Shown in pieces: positions 31,401 through 43,400 of a DNA stretch of 64,000 bases. Below the pieces are notes generated by a model. It worked only from the letters and a program-made list of their open reading frames with translations. It made no database searches and was not told where the DNA came from. Position numbers and translations under genes: made by a program. The stretch comes from Saccharothrix sp. (GTDB lineage Bacteria > Actinomycetota > Actinomycetes > Mycobacteriales > Pseudonocardiaceae), in NCBI RefSeq assembly GCF_031180885.1, contig NZ_JAPSLK010000026.1, positions 39,524 to 103,523 of the forward strand, read 5' to 3'. Position 1 is the stretch's first letter; every line of letters begins with the position of its first letter.

Positions 31401-34400
31401 GAGGAACGTGAACAGATCCCGCTGACCGAGGCGTTCAGCCGCGCGCTCAAGCGGGTGAGTCCGGGTTCGTGGGAGCGCATCGACGGTCGGTGGGCTGAGC
31501 CTGCGACGACGGCGCTTCTCGATCTGGAGCACGAGCTGACGAACGTCGGCCCCCGAGTGACGCCGTACCCGGTGACGCCTCCAACGGACGAGGAGAAGCG
31601 CAACGAGAGGTTGCGCGAGCAGGACAGCGCCACGCTGGCGATCGTGCGGGTGGCGGACGCGATGGCGTTTGGCGGTCAGCCCCACGAGGCAGTGGACCTG
31701 CTCAGGGCACGCGCCGAACGGATCGCCCCCGACGACGAGTTCTACAACGGCGGCCGGTCGCACCTGCTGCATCGGGCGGCCGACAGGATCGCCGAGCTGT
31801 TCTCCCCGCAACCGATCGAGATCGAGAGGCTTGCACGAGCGCAGGTGGGCGACGTCATCGCCTGGGCAGGCGCGATGGAAGCTGGCGGTCCAGACGTCAC
31901 GACCTGGGAGGTTGTCGACGCTGCAGGGCCGGAGCGGCTGCGGCCGGGGGACAAGTCCACGGTCGTGGTGACCGCCCGCCGTCTCGGGCCGGTGTCGGAA
32001 CAGGTGAAGCTGCGCCTCTCCACGACGATGGAACCGGGGCAACGGTCGGTCGACGTGCTCTACCAGAACCGCAACAACCGGGACCTTCGCCAGGTTGGAC
32101 GCCGTTACCTCGGTTGGTCGGCCGTGGACGAGTGGGCTGTGCTCGATGCCGGGACACCTCCGCCCACCAACCGCGCCGAACTCGTCGAATGCTCGCGGCG
32201 GGCCATCCTGGCGTTCCAGGCACAGGCCTTGACAGCCGCCCCTACGCCCGTGGTCGAGGAGCCCGCCGTCAGACGCGGTCCCGAGGACGCCGCCAACACC
32301 GCCGTGCTTGCGGCGGTCACCGCCGGGGACATCGACCCCGTCGGCCCGCCGGTCGAGGCCACGCCGGAGGCAGGCGAGGCCCTGTTCGCGGTGTCCGACC
32401 TCGACCGGGTGCCACTGCGCCCTTACGACCCCCACACCCAGCATTCGACCACGCTGATCCAATACCACGCCGACACCGACGTCCTGCTGGACGACGAGCT
32501 GGAGCAGCGTTGGCGTGTTCTGGTCGGGCAGGCCGCCCTGCTTGGCCGTCGGGTCGTCATCCAAGGAGACCCGGGATGGGAAGACCACCCCGAGGGCAGC
32601 GTGATCATCCTGCAGTTCGGCATGACCCGCCGCACCCGGATGGAAGACCTGGAGCGAGCGCTCACCGAATTGATCACCGGACCGGTCGGTGACGAAGAAG
32701 GCGAACTACTCGACGAGCGCATGGAGGCGCTACTAGCTGACGGCACCTTGCCGGGATTCGCGGAGTTCGTCACCGACCAGCCGCTGACGGTGCCCGACGG
32801 CTCCGACGCCGAACGCCTCGTCGACTGGGCGGCACGGTTCAACCGCGACGACCGCCCGCACACCATTGCGACCCGCAATCCCTGGGAGCTGAAGACTCCC
32901 CTGACACTACAAATTCTCGCGGCCGGGTTCACGCTGGTGGAGTCGACCACGGGGAGCGCGGAGGTCGACCACCGACGAGGGCTCATTTCGCTCCCGCAGG
33001 CAGCAGCCAAGTGGTACGACAACGATGCCCTGGTACCGCGAACAATCGCGACAGCGTTGGCGAGGGCGGTCCAGGACCGGCGCGCGGCGTTGCAGTCGGG
33101 CGCACGCGAAGACTCTCCGGAGCGCTGGTCACGCCGGTGGGACACTCTTCTCCAGCAGGCGCGCTTGAAAGGTCTGGTCACCGAGGTCAGCGCAGACGGC
33201 TCCGTCGTGTTCGCCGACAGTGACGAGCACGGCGCGCTCGCGGCCGGTTCGCGACACACACTCGACCCTGAGGTGCCCACACAGCTGCGGGTGCGCTGGC
33301 TGTCGCGCCGGCTCGCCGCAGCCCCAACAGTGCCGCTTATCGACGACCCGTCCCGCATCGGGCCGCACAGTCAGCCCGCTGACGTCCGGCTGCCGTTCTT
33401 CGAGCGCCTGCCTGTGGGGTGGCCTGGATTCCTCGACGAACGGCCGAGGGCACAGGAGCCAGCACCTGCCGAGCCGGTCGTCCACCAACACGCCGAGTCC
33501 AGCGTCGTCGCTACACCGGGCACTCCGATAGTGGACGGCTCCACACCTAAGGTTCCTGGCGCTTCGCCCGAGTCCGTGCCACTGGCGGCCGCAGATCAGG
33601 GTCAGGACCAGTCCGGTGGGGCGGTCGGTCCTGTCACCCAAGAAGACCTTGGCTCGCCAGCGTCAGGTGGAGGCCGCCCTGCGACGCAGCAGGAAGAGGA
33701 TCAGACGACGAATCCACAGTTCGGGCTGTTCGACGTCCAACTGCCTCCAGTCGACCAGTTCGAGCAGGCGCTGGCCAGCAGGTTCCCAGAGCGCAGCAAA
33801 CCCGATGCCGAGGCGGACCGACTGCTTGCCGAAGCGGTGGCCTACACGTCGGTCACGCAGGCACAGATCCAGCAGGTGATGGACCTGCGCACCCGGATCA
33901 GCCAGGGCGACAAGGAAGCCGTCCTGGCGCAATCCGAACTACTCAGAAGCGACCCCGACGACCCGACGAAGGTCTACGGGGCGAACGACCCGGAGTTCCG
34001 GTCCACCACGATGCAGTGGGTGGGTGCGCTGGTCCGCGAACTCGCCGACCACGGTTGGACAGTCCGGCACTTCTACCCGAGCAACAGGGCGAGAGCCGAT
34101 CACTACCGCCAGGTCGACGACCTGCGAGCCCTGCTGCTCAACAGCAGGCTCCCGCCGTTCACCACCGCCTCCGAGCTGGCGGACATCGTGCACTCCGTGC
34201 GGCCCACCCCACAGCCTGAGCTTTCTGCGACCGAGGGCAGCCCGCCAACGGTCGAGCAGATGTCCGCCGAACCGCACGACTCCAGTCATCGGGACCGCCT
34301 GTTCGAGCTGAAGGAAGCCGGAGGCGGCAGCCCAGAGGACGCGTTGGAGAACCGGCTTCCCGAACGCACCAAGCTGGACCCTGCCGCCGACGCGGCCTTG

Positions 34401-37400
34401 GCCGATGCCGTGGCAGCCACCGGCGTCACCGAGCAGCGCCTGGAGCAGCTGCTGAAACTGGGGGCGGATCACGTCCCGGGCAACGCCACGACCTGGCGAC
34501 GGATCAGCAAACTCGTCTCCACCGACCTGAACAACCCGCAGCAACGCCACATCGCCGGCACACCCGGGTACACCGCAGCCGTAACCGAGTGGCTGGCCGC
34601 GCTTGCCCGCGAGCTGATCGACCGCGGCTGGGCCATCCGACACTTCTACCCAAGCAACACAAGCAATCCCGTCCAGATCCGGGTGCTCCAGGACCTCGGG
34701 ATCGTGCTGCTCAACAGCCGTACGGCTGTCAAGCGAGGCGTGGAAAACCTGCTCAGCCTGGTAATAAAGCTGCGCGAGGGCGATGCGCAACAAAGTGATG
34801 CCGTCGATGCTGAAGCGGCACAGCCTGAATCGGCCCCCTATGCGACCAGCGAAGTCGGCGCCGCGATCACCGCCGGGAGCGAGCCCGACACCAGCGAGCC
34901 CAACGGCTCCGGCGAAGCGCAGCCGGACGGCCAGGTCGAGCAACCACGCTCCGATCAGGACGGGGACGAGTACACGGCCAGCGAGCGGCCGACGTTGTCC
35001 CAATGGCGCGACCTCGCTGCCAACCACAGACTTGAGGTGCGGGTCACCCGCGTCGCGGACCAGGCGTGGATCGTAGTGCACGAGCGCACTCCTGGCGCGC
35101 CCGTGGGCCAGCCGGACCAGCCCGCGATGCCCGCCGTGCTGGCGATCCCGGTTGAGGCCGACTACGCGGTCAACGGTGCCGGACGCTCGTTGCCGCTCAC
35201 CGAGGTTGCCGAGTACTTGGCGGCATACCGCGAGCGGCTTTCCTCGCAGTTGTTCACCGTCTCCACCGGGCTGCGCGACTGGCCTCGCCGGCTGGCGCAG
35301 CTCGCGCCGTACATGGTCGACGGCCCCGATGCCCGGCAGGCGGTCGCCGACGAGGTGGCCGACACACTGCGCCACGCCTCCGAACGCAGGCCGCGGGACG
35401 CGGAGGACGCGCTGCGCCGCGCCGAAAACGCCGCCGGGCCGTTGCGCCCGACCCCGGAGCGGGAGGCCCAGATCGTGCGGGCCGTGCACGACTATGCGGC
35501 CGCCTACGACATCGGCGGTGATGTCGGACGCACTCTCACCGAATCCAAGAACCACCTCGACGGGTCCTGGCAAGAGTGGTCCTGGATCAACGCCTACCTG
35601 GGCCAACACCCCGAGCTGAAGAAGACACAGCCGGAGCACGCGGCGATCACCGCGCGCGACCGCGCCGAACTGGCCGAACAGGAGCGCCGGGGCGCGGAGT
35701 TCAACAGCCTGGCCGCCCAAGCGTTCAAGGAAGGCGATTACGCCGAGACGCTGCGCCTGCTCGACCAGGCCGAGATCGAGCACCCAAGCAACCGCCTGCG
35801 GTGGGACGACCTGCGAGAGCGGGTGCGCACGCGCGCCGCCGAAACGCCGGGCACGTCCCAGCCGGCCGCGCCGACCGACGAGTCGCCCGCCGTCCCGGAA
35901 CCGGTCGAGGACGCCGTGGCCGGGCAGGGACGCCCGACCGTGGTGCAGGCCGCCGGGGAGCCGGTGCTGTTCACCCCGGAACGGCGTCTGGACGTGCTGG
36001 TCCGGGTCAACGAGGCCGCCGCGGCGTGGTTCGAAGCGCAGTTCGAGCGGTCCTCCACGGCACGGGACTACCTAATCCGGAGGTTGGGCGGACAGGACAA
36101 GCTGGACGCCGCCCGTCGCCCGTTGTCCGAGGGCACGCCGGGACTGATGGTCGGCTACGCGCCACCCGGCTGGACAGGTCTGGTCGACCACCTGAGTTCA
36201 CGGGGCTTCCGCGACGACGAGCTGGTCGAGGCCGGTGTGGCGAGGGTGTCCAGCGCGGGCAACCTGATCGACGTCTTCCGCGACCGCATCGTGTTCGGCC
36301 TGCGCACCCTGGATGGCCGGATGGCGGGTTTCACCGGCCGCCCGCCCCGCGACGACTTCGCCAAGGAGACGCCGAAGTACCTGAACACGGCCACGACCCC
36401 ACTGTTCAACAAGGGGGAGATCCTCTTCGGGCTGCACGAGCAGCGTGACCGCGTCCCGCACGCCAAGCCGGTCATGATCGAGGGACCGACGGACGTCCTC
36501 GCGCACGCGGCGGCACGCGATCCCGAGCAGCGCCTGCTGGTCGTTGCCGCCTGTGGTACGGCGGTCACCCGCGAACACCTGCGCCTGCTGGACCAGGTGG
36601 TGCCGCCGGAGCGTGGCCGAGTGCTCGCCCTGGATGGCGACGGGCCCGGAGCCAAGGCCGGCCTCAGGCTCGCGCAGGAGGAGTTGCCCCGCTACCGGCA
36701 GGCGCTGGAGGTGACCATGCTGCCCGACGGCATGGATCCCGCCGAGTGGGCGCTGAACCGGCCGCTGGAGCAGATGATCCGCGCCTACCTCGCCCCGCCG
36801 TACACCAAGCCCGCGGTCGACGTCCTGGTCGAAGCCACCCTGGAGCGGTTCGCGGACAAGCTCGACTTCGTCGACGGACGTGTCGACGCGGCTCGGGCGG
36901 TGGCCAAGCTGCTCGCCATCGCGGGTCCGTCGCAGGTCGTCAGCCAGGTCACTGCGCTGGAGGCACGGCTGCAGCTGCGACCGGGCGACATGGTCGAGTT
37001 CGTCACCCGGGCGTGGCTGGACACCGTCGACTTCACCGGGGATAACACGGAGCACGTCGAGGAGATCGCCGCGCTGCTGGCATCCGTGGACCCCCGTCTG
37101 CTGTCGCGGGAGACCGACTCGCCGGCGGTCCTCGACGCGATGATCAACGCAGAACACGCGTTGCGTCTCCCGCTCGGCGACCTGGCGCGGCTGGTAGCCC
37201 AGCGCAGGCAGGCCGCGTCGGCTCCGGCCGTCGCCGCGTCGTCGCAGGCGGGCGGCGATCCGCTCACCGGTGACCCGATGGTCGACCTGGCCCGCAGCCT
37301 CGGTCTGGTGGTCAGGCTCGACACCGTCGGCGAACGGCAGTGGATCACCGTCTCCGAGCAGACTCCCTCGCCATCTGCTGTGGCGTCCTGGCCCGTGGCG

Positions 37401-40400
37401 GCCAGGCAGTTCATCGCCGGCACCGGGTCGGCGCACGACGTCCCAGTCCTCGAAAGCTACCTACGCAGCTACCGCGGCGAGTTCGGGATTGCCACGCTAG
37501 CGCTGGCCACCGAGGTGCCCGACTGGGCTTCGCGGGTGGCCCGCCTAGCGCCCTTCGCCGTCACCGGACCGACTTACCGACGCGACGTCGTGGACAACCT
37601 CAACCGGGCGATCCGCATGGTCCGCGACGGCGGGCGCGACGCCGAAGCCGCCTACTGGCTGGTGCGCGCCGAGAGCGCAGCCCCTCTGCTGCCTCTCCCG
37701 TCGGTGACCAGCGCGGACGTTCCGGCAGGGACCACCTCGGACGCGCCTCCCGATCGGGAACACCAAGCCGCGGCCACAAACGACACCGTCCCGGCTCCCG
37801 CTCCCGTCGACGTGGACCGAAAGGCGTGGTCGCGGCGGATCGCAATCCGCGTCACGGGCACCACCGCGTTCGTCACCGGCACCGATGCCACGGACCCGGC
37901 GCCGCTGCGCAGCGCGCTCAAGGACAACGGCTTCTGGTGGCGCAAGAACGACCAGCACTGGGAGTGGGTCCGCTCACGCAAGCAGCCCTCACGCGACGAT
38001 GCCGTGCAGGCACTGCGCGATGCCCTGGACGTACTGGACGCCCAGGCTGCTACCGAGGCAGAGACGAAGGCTGCCGCCAAGGCCGCGGCCGCGAAGGGGC
38101 CGACGTTCCCGCCCACCCCTCAGCAGCAGGCGATCCAGGACGCCTTCGCCCAAGGGCTCAACATCGCGGTGCGGGCACTCGCCGGTACAGGCAAGACCAC
38201 CACGCTGCGGCTACTGGCCGCGTGGCTGGCTGCGAACTCCCCTGACAAGAAGATCGTCTACATCGCGTTCAATCGCAGCATCGCCAACGAGGCACAGGAA
38301 GCGTTCGGCCCGAACGTAGAGGCCGACACGATGCACGCCATCGCCCGCCACGCGTTGAACAACCACCCCCGCCTTGGCATGAAGGTCGGTGGGAACATCG
38401 CGAAGAACGACGGCTTCGGTAAGGACATCGCCAGTGCTCTAGGGCTTAACCCCGACGGCCGGGTGCGCTATGGCACGCACGGCCAGCACGAGGTCACCGC
38501 CAACCGCCTGATGTCGATGGCCATCGCCGTGGTGAAGAAGTACCGGGAGAGCGCCGACCGGGAGATTGGCGCCGCGCACCTGCATCCCGACATCGCCGCA
38601 GACCCGTCCGGCTTGGGTCTGGCCGTGCTGGACTGGGCACGCCGCATCTGGCAGGACAAGTCCTCGCCCGAGGGAACGCTGCCGTTCACCCACGACGACT
38701 ACCTCAAGATCTGGGCCCTCGGGAACCCCGTGTTTCCAGGTGACGTGATCTTCTTCGACGAGGTCCAGGACGTCAACCCGCTTCAGGCCGCGTTGGTCCA
38801 GGCGCAGTCGGCCCAGACCGTCGTGGTCGGCGACACCTACCAGAGCATTTACGGCTTCCGCGGCGCGCAGGACTTCCTCACCGGCTGGCCCGCCGACGAG
38901 ACATTGGACCTGACTAAGAGTTGGCGCTTCGGCGTCGCCGTGCAGGACGTCGGCAATCTCTTCCTGGAGCTGCTGGAGTCCGACCTTCGGCTGGAGGGCA
39001 ACCCTGCCCTGGACACGCGCCTGGACGTCGTGGACGAACCGGACGCGGTGATCGCCCGCACCAACGCGGGTGCGGTGGCTGCGGTCGTCGAGGGCATCGA
39101 GGCCGGCGAGCGGGTCGCCCTGGTCGGCGGCGGCAAAGACCTGGTCGACATCGCGCTCGCGGCACAGGAGTTGCAGCGAGGGCGTGAGACGAAGCATCCC
39201 GAGCTGAAGTCCTTCTCCCACTGGGACGACGTGCGCGACTACGTCGAGGAACATGAGGAAGCCAAGTCGCTGCGGGCCTTCGTCCGGCTGGTCGACAAGT
39301 ACACCCCCGAGGGCCTGATCAGGCTGGCCCGCCAGCTGGTGGACGAGAACGCGATCGCCGAGGACCTCAAGCCACAACTGGTGGTGTCCACCGCGCACAA
39401 GGCCAAGGGCCGCGAATGGGACAAGGTCAAGGTCGCCGACGACTTTAGGGGGCCGACCACCGACGACGACGGCAACATCGTCCTGCCAGACCCGGAGACG
39501 CTGCGCCTATCCTACGTGACCGTGACCCGCGCGAAGCGGGTGCTGGAGCTCGGCTCACTCGGCTGGATCCTCGACTTCGCCTCCAAAACCGTCCAGACCC
39601 CCGCGGAGGCACCCGAGCAGGCCACCGCCGTTTCCCGCACGGAACAGGAGGTGGCCGGGACAGAGAACGACGCGGTCGCGGCACCGGAAGCGGCCCCATC
39701 TCCGGAGAAGCCGACCGAGGTCGCACCGGCTGAACCTCGGGAGACGGCCGTCGCGACCGACGGCCTGATCTCCGAGTTGAGGAATGTGCCCGGACGGCCC
39801 CTCGACGCCTTCGGGCACACGATGGCCGCCGAACCACCGGCGGAGCTGCTCAACTCCCGTTTCCCCGTACTGCCGCAGGCCGTGAACCTGGTCAACGGGG
39901 AAGCTTTGCGCCAGTGGCTGGAACTGCGCGTGGCGGATCTTCCCCGCCAGGTCGGCGGCCTGCCAGCCGGACCTGCCCGGCTGGCGCTGGCCACTGCCGC
40001 GAGTGTGCTGGTACTCGGGGAAGACGCCTCGGTGGCCGATGTCGCCTGGCGGGTGGCTGGCAGCGACCCGTTGCCGCTGCACACCGCCGTACGGGTGCGC
40101 CAGTTCGCCGATGGGCTGAGCGGGCTCGTCGCCCACGACCTGTCGGCCCGTGCCGCTTTGGGCCGGTACCACAGCGGGCGGGACCTGCCGGGCTTCCTGG
40201 TCGCAGTCGGCGATCGGATCGAACGAATCGCCCGCGATCCGATGGCGCTGGCCCGTGCTCGCGCCCGCCTGATCTTCGCCCGCATCGACCCGCAGGTCAT
40301 CGAGAACGCCGACGTCGAGGTGCGGCAAGCCGAGGAAGGGGCAGATCCGGTCCGGGACCTGCTCGGCCATGTGCTGCCGCCGGAACTGCGGGGCCAAGTC

Positions 40401-43400
40401 GACCCAGCGGCTTTGAAGATCGTCAACGACTCCTTCGTGGCGTTGGCGCTCAAGGTGCCCTTCGACCCCGCGCAGCGGGCTGCGCAGGAGATAGCCGACG
40501 GACGGGGGTTCGCCACCGCCGTGACGTTGCGGGCCCTCGCGGTCGAGGGCAGGGCGCGGGTCCGGGACGGCGGCCGAGCTGGCCGCATGTTGCGCCGAGT
40601 CGGATGGCCCGTCATCGCCCAGCGCTTGGACGAGGTCGCCGGCCGAATGGAAATCCTGGGCAGACTGGACCTGCCCGACGAAGACGCACCGACACCGCTG
40701 CTGACCCGGGACGATCCGCGCGAGGACACACCCGACCCAGCCTCGATCGCTGAGTCGGCACCACCAACGGTGGCAGACATCTCAACTGCCATGACGGCGC
40801 TGCCCACCAAGTACTTCGCCCAGCTCGTGCGTGACCTGGACCGTGGCACGGTGGCCTCACCGCTGGACGGCGCGGAACCCGTCGACCAACTCGACGGCGC
40901 CGCGCACAACCCGACGTTCAGGCATATCGAGTTCCGCACCCGCGGCCTCACGGTCGAGGTCCGCGACGAAGCTGGACACCGCACAGGCCGCCTGACCTGG
41001 AAGCAGGTTCAGGATTGGGTCAGCGCGGGAGTCACTCCTGCGACGCGTCGCGTACTGCTGGAAGCCGAAAGCACGCTGCGGCGGTTCGAGGCCGACCAAA
41101 TCGGCTTCGACCTCAACGGCGAAGCCGAACTCGCGGCCACGGTGACGCAGGGCGAGCTGGCTGGCTACAGCGAACAGGCCAGGCGGGCGGTCATCGAACG
41201 CGCCGCCCAGGCGCACCGCGATGGCACTGCGGTCAAGCCTCGCCGTCGCCGCCGTGCGGGTGCGTCCGACTCTGCGGCGTTGCCGCTGACCGACGGGCTG
41301 GAGGACCTGCCGGAGTCGATCACGGCCGCGCTGGACCGAGTCGCGGTGCTGGGTACCGTGCTGACCGAGGAAGCCGACCGGGTGCGCACGGCGTCCCGGC
41401 TCAAGGCCGGTGACGTCGTCGTCCGCGACGACCCGTCGGGCTTGTGGCGGCTCACGAGGCCTCCCCGGCGCGCCGAGGATCACGTCGCGCTGGTCGGGGA
41501 ATGGATCGACCGGTTCGGCACGGCGCTCGACGCAGCCAGCGGGTGGCAGCTGCCGGCTGAATCCGGTACCGACCCGGAAGTTCGGGTCGTCGCCCGCCCG
41601 GGGAGCCTGGCCAGGCTGGTCTCCGCGCCACGACCAGGCGCTCTCCACTTCGCCGGCACCCGACCAGACGGACCGTCGGCGCAGACCCCGATCACCGTGC
41701 CCGGCGAGTTCGGCCTTGCCGAGTTGGGTTGGCGGCGCATCTCCTTGGAGTGGGATCAGGAAACCCGCACGTCGGTGGAGCAGTTGCGCCGCGGTGACGC
41801 CGACCTACTGCTGCGCTGGGCACCCACCGACGACGGGCTCGCCTTGCTCAGCCCGGTCGAACTCAACGGGGTCGCACGAACCGTCACGTCGCTGGGACAG
41901 GTCGAGGATCTGCTCAGGCCCGTAGAGCCAGCACGCACTGAGCTGGCACCCACCCAGCCGCAGCGACCCGGCCGACAACCCGCACAGCGGCAGACCACAG
42001 CGCAGGACACCCAGCTGGATCTTTGGGCCGCGCAGAACGCCGAGGATGCCCCGCGTCTCGCGCCCGAGCAGGCCGTGCTGGCGGAGGTCGTGCCTGCTGC
42101 GGCGCGCGAGGACCGCCCGATCGATGGCCAATCCACCCTTCCGGCGGCCCCGGACGCGGTCGTCGTGGCCCTTCCTGCGGAGTCGAACACCTCCACTACC
42201 GGCGTCGAGCCCCGGCCGGAGGCGACCGCAACCACCGGATACGACGCCGACGCCGAGCAGGACGCGGCCTGGGAAGAGGGCGATGCGCACGTCGATGCCG
42301 TGGAATACGACTTCGTGGCCGCGGAAACCGACGAGGACGAGGAGCACCCCTTCGCCGACCTCGCTGACCGCGAAACCGCGCTGGTGGACGGCCCAGACGG
42401 TCCGACCGCGGACGCGGGTGTAGTGCGCCCGGTGATCGCGGCAGCCGACCCGGTCCCGCTATCCGATGCCGAGCCCGAGGCGGCAACGTCCGCCGACGGT
42501 GTCGCCGATTCGGCCACCGAGTCCGCGGACCGGGAAGGGGATTACACGTCCGACGCCGAGATCCCCGTCCTCGCCGAGGCCACCGACCAGCTCGCCGCGC
42601 CCGACACCACCGAAGCCGAGCCGCGTGCCGCAGTCGCTTCGGTCCCGGTCGACAGCGACCCACACGCCGATACGGCGGAGCCGGAGCAGGCGACTTCTGA
42701 GCAGGTGCACCACCAGGACGACGAGCACCCCTTCGCCGACCTCGCCGACTGCGAAACCGCGCTGGTGGAGGACCCGCCAGCGGGCGCCGCAGTACCGGAA
42801 GGGCCGGTGTCGACTGCCGGTCCGTCCGCGGAAGCAGTGGTGGCGGAGGCCGGGGACATCCTGGAACGTGCGTTGGGCCAAAGGTGGTCGGACCTGGTCG
42901 CCCAGGCCGACCTGCTCGGATTCGGGGTGCGGACGGGATACGAGCGGGACTCCGGCGTGACCGAGGACCCGAAGACGATCGTCATCTCTTTCGACAAGCC
43001 CGCGTTGGACCGCCTGCTCGACCTGGCCACGCTGGTGGCCCGGGTCGCCGTCGAGCAAGCGGGCGTCAACACCGTTGCAGCGGACCAGGTCCTGCGTGAA
43101 CGCGCTGCCTACACCGCATACGAGTTCCCCACGTTCGCAGGGGTTCTCGATGTCGAGGACGTCCTGGTGGGCACCGCGTCGACGAACCGCGGCGCGGAAT
43201 CCCGGTGGCGCCTTACCGGCCGGCTCGACGACGTTCCGGTGACACATGCTGCGGCCTACGCCGCCGGCCGCTCGCAGGGATGGGGTCCGGTCAGCGACAC
43301 CCCGCTCTACGACGAACTTCGACGTGAACTCGGCCTTCCGGAGCCGGTGTCCACGGCGCCGTTGGTCGCCGAACCGGCCAGCCACCAGACGCGCGCCGGA

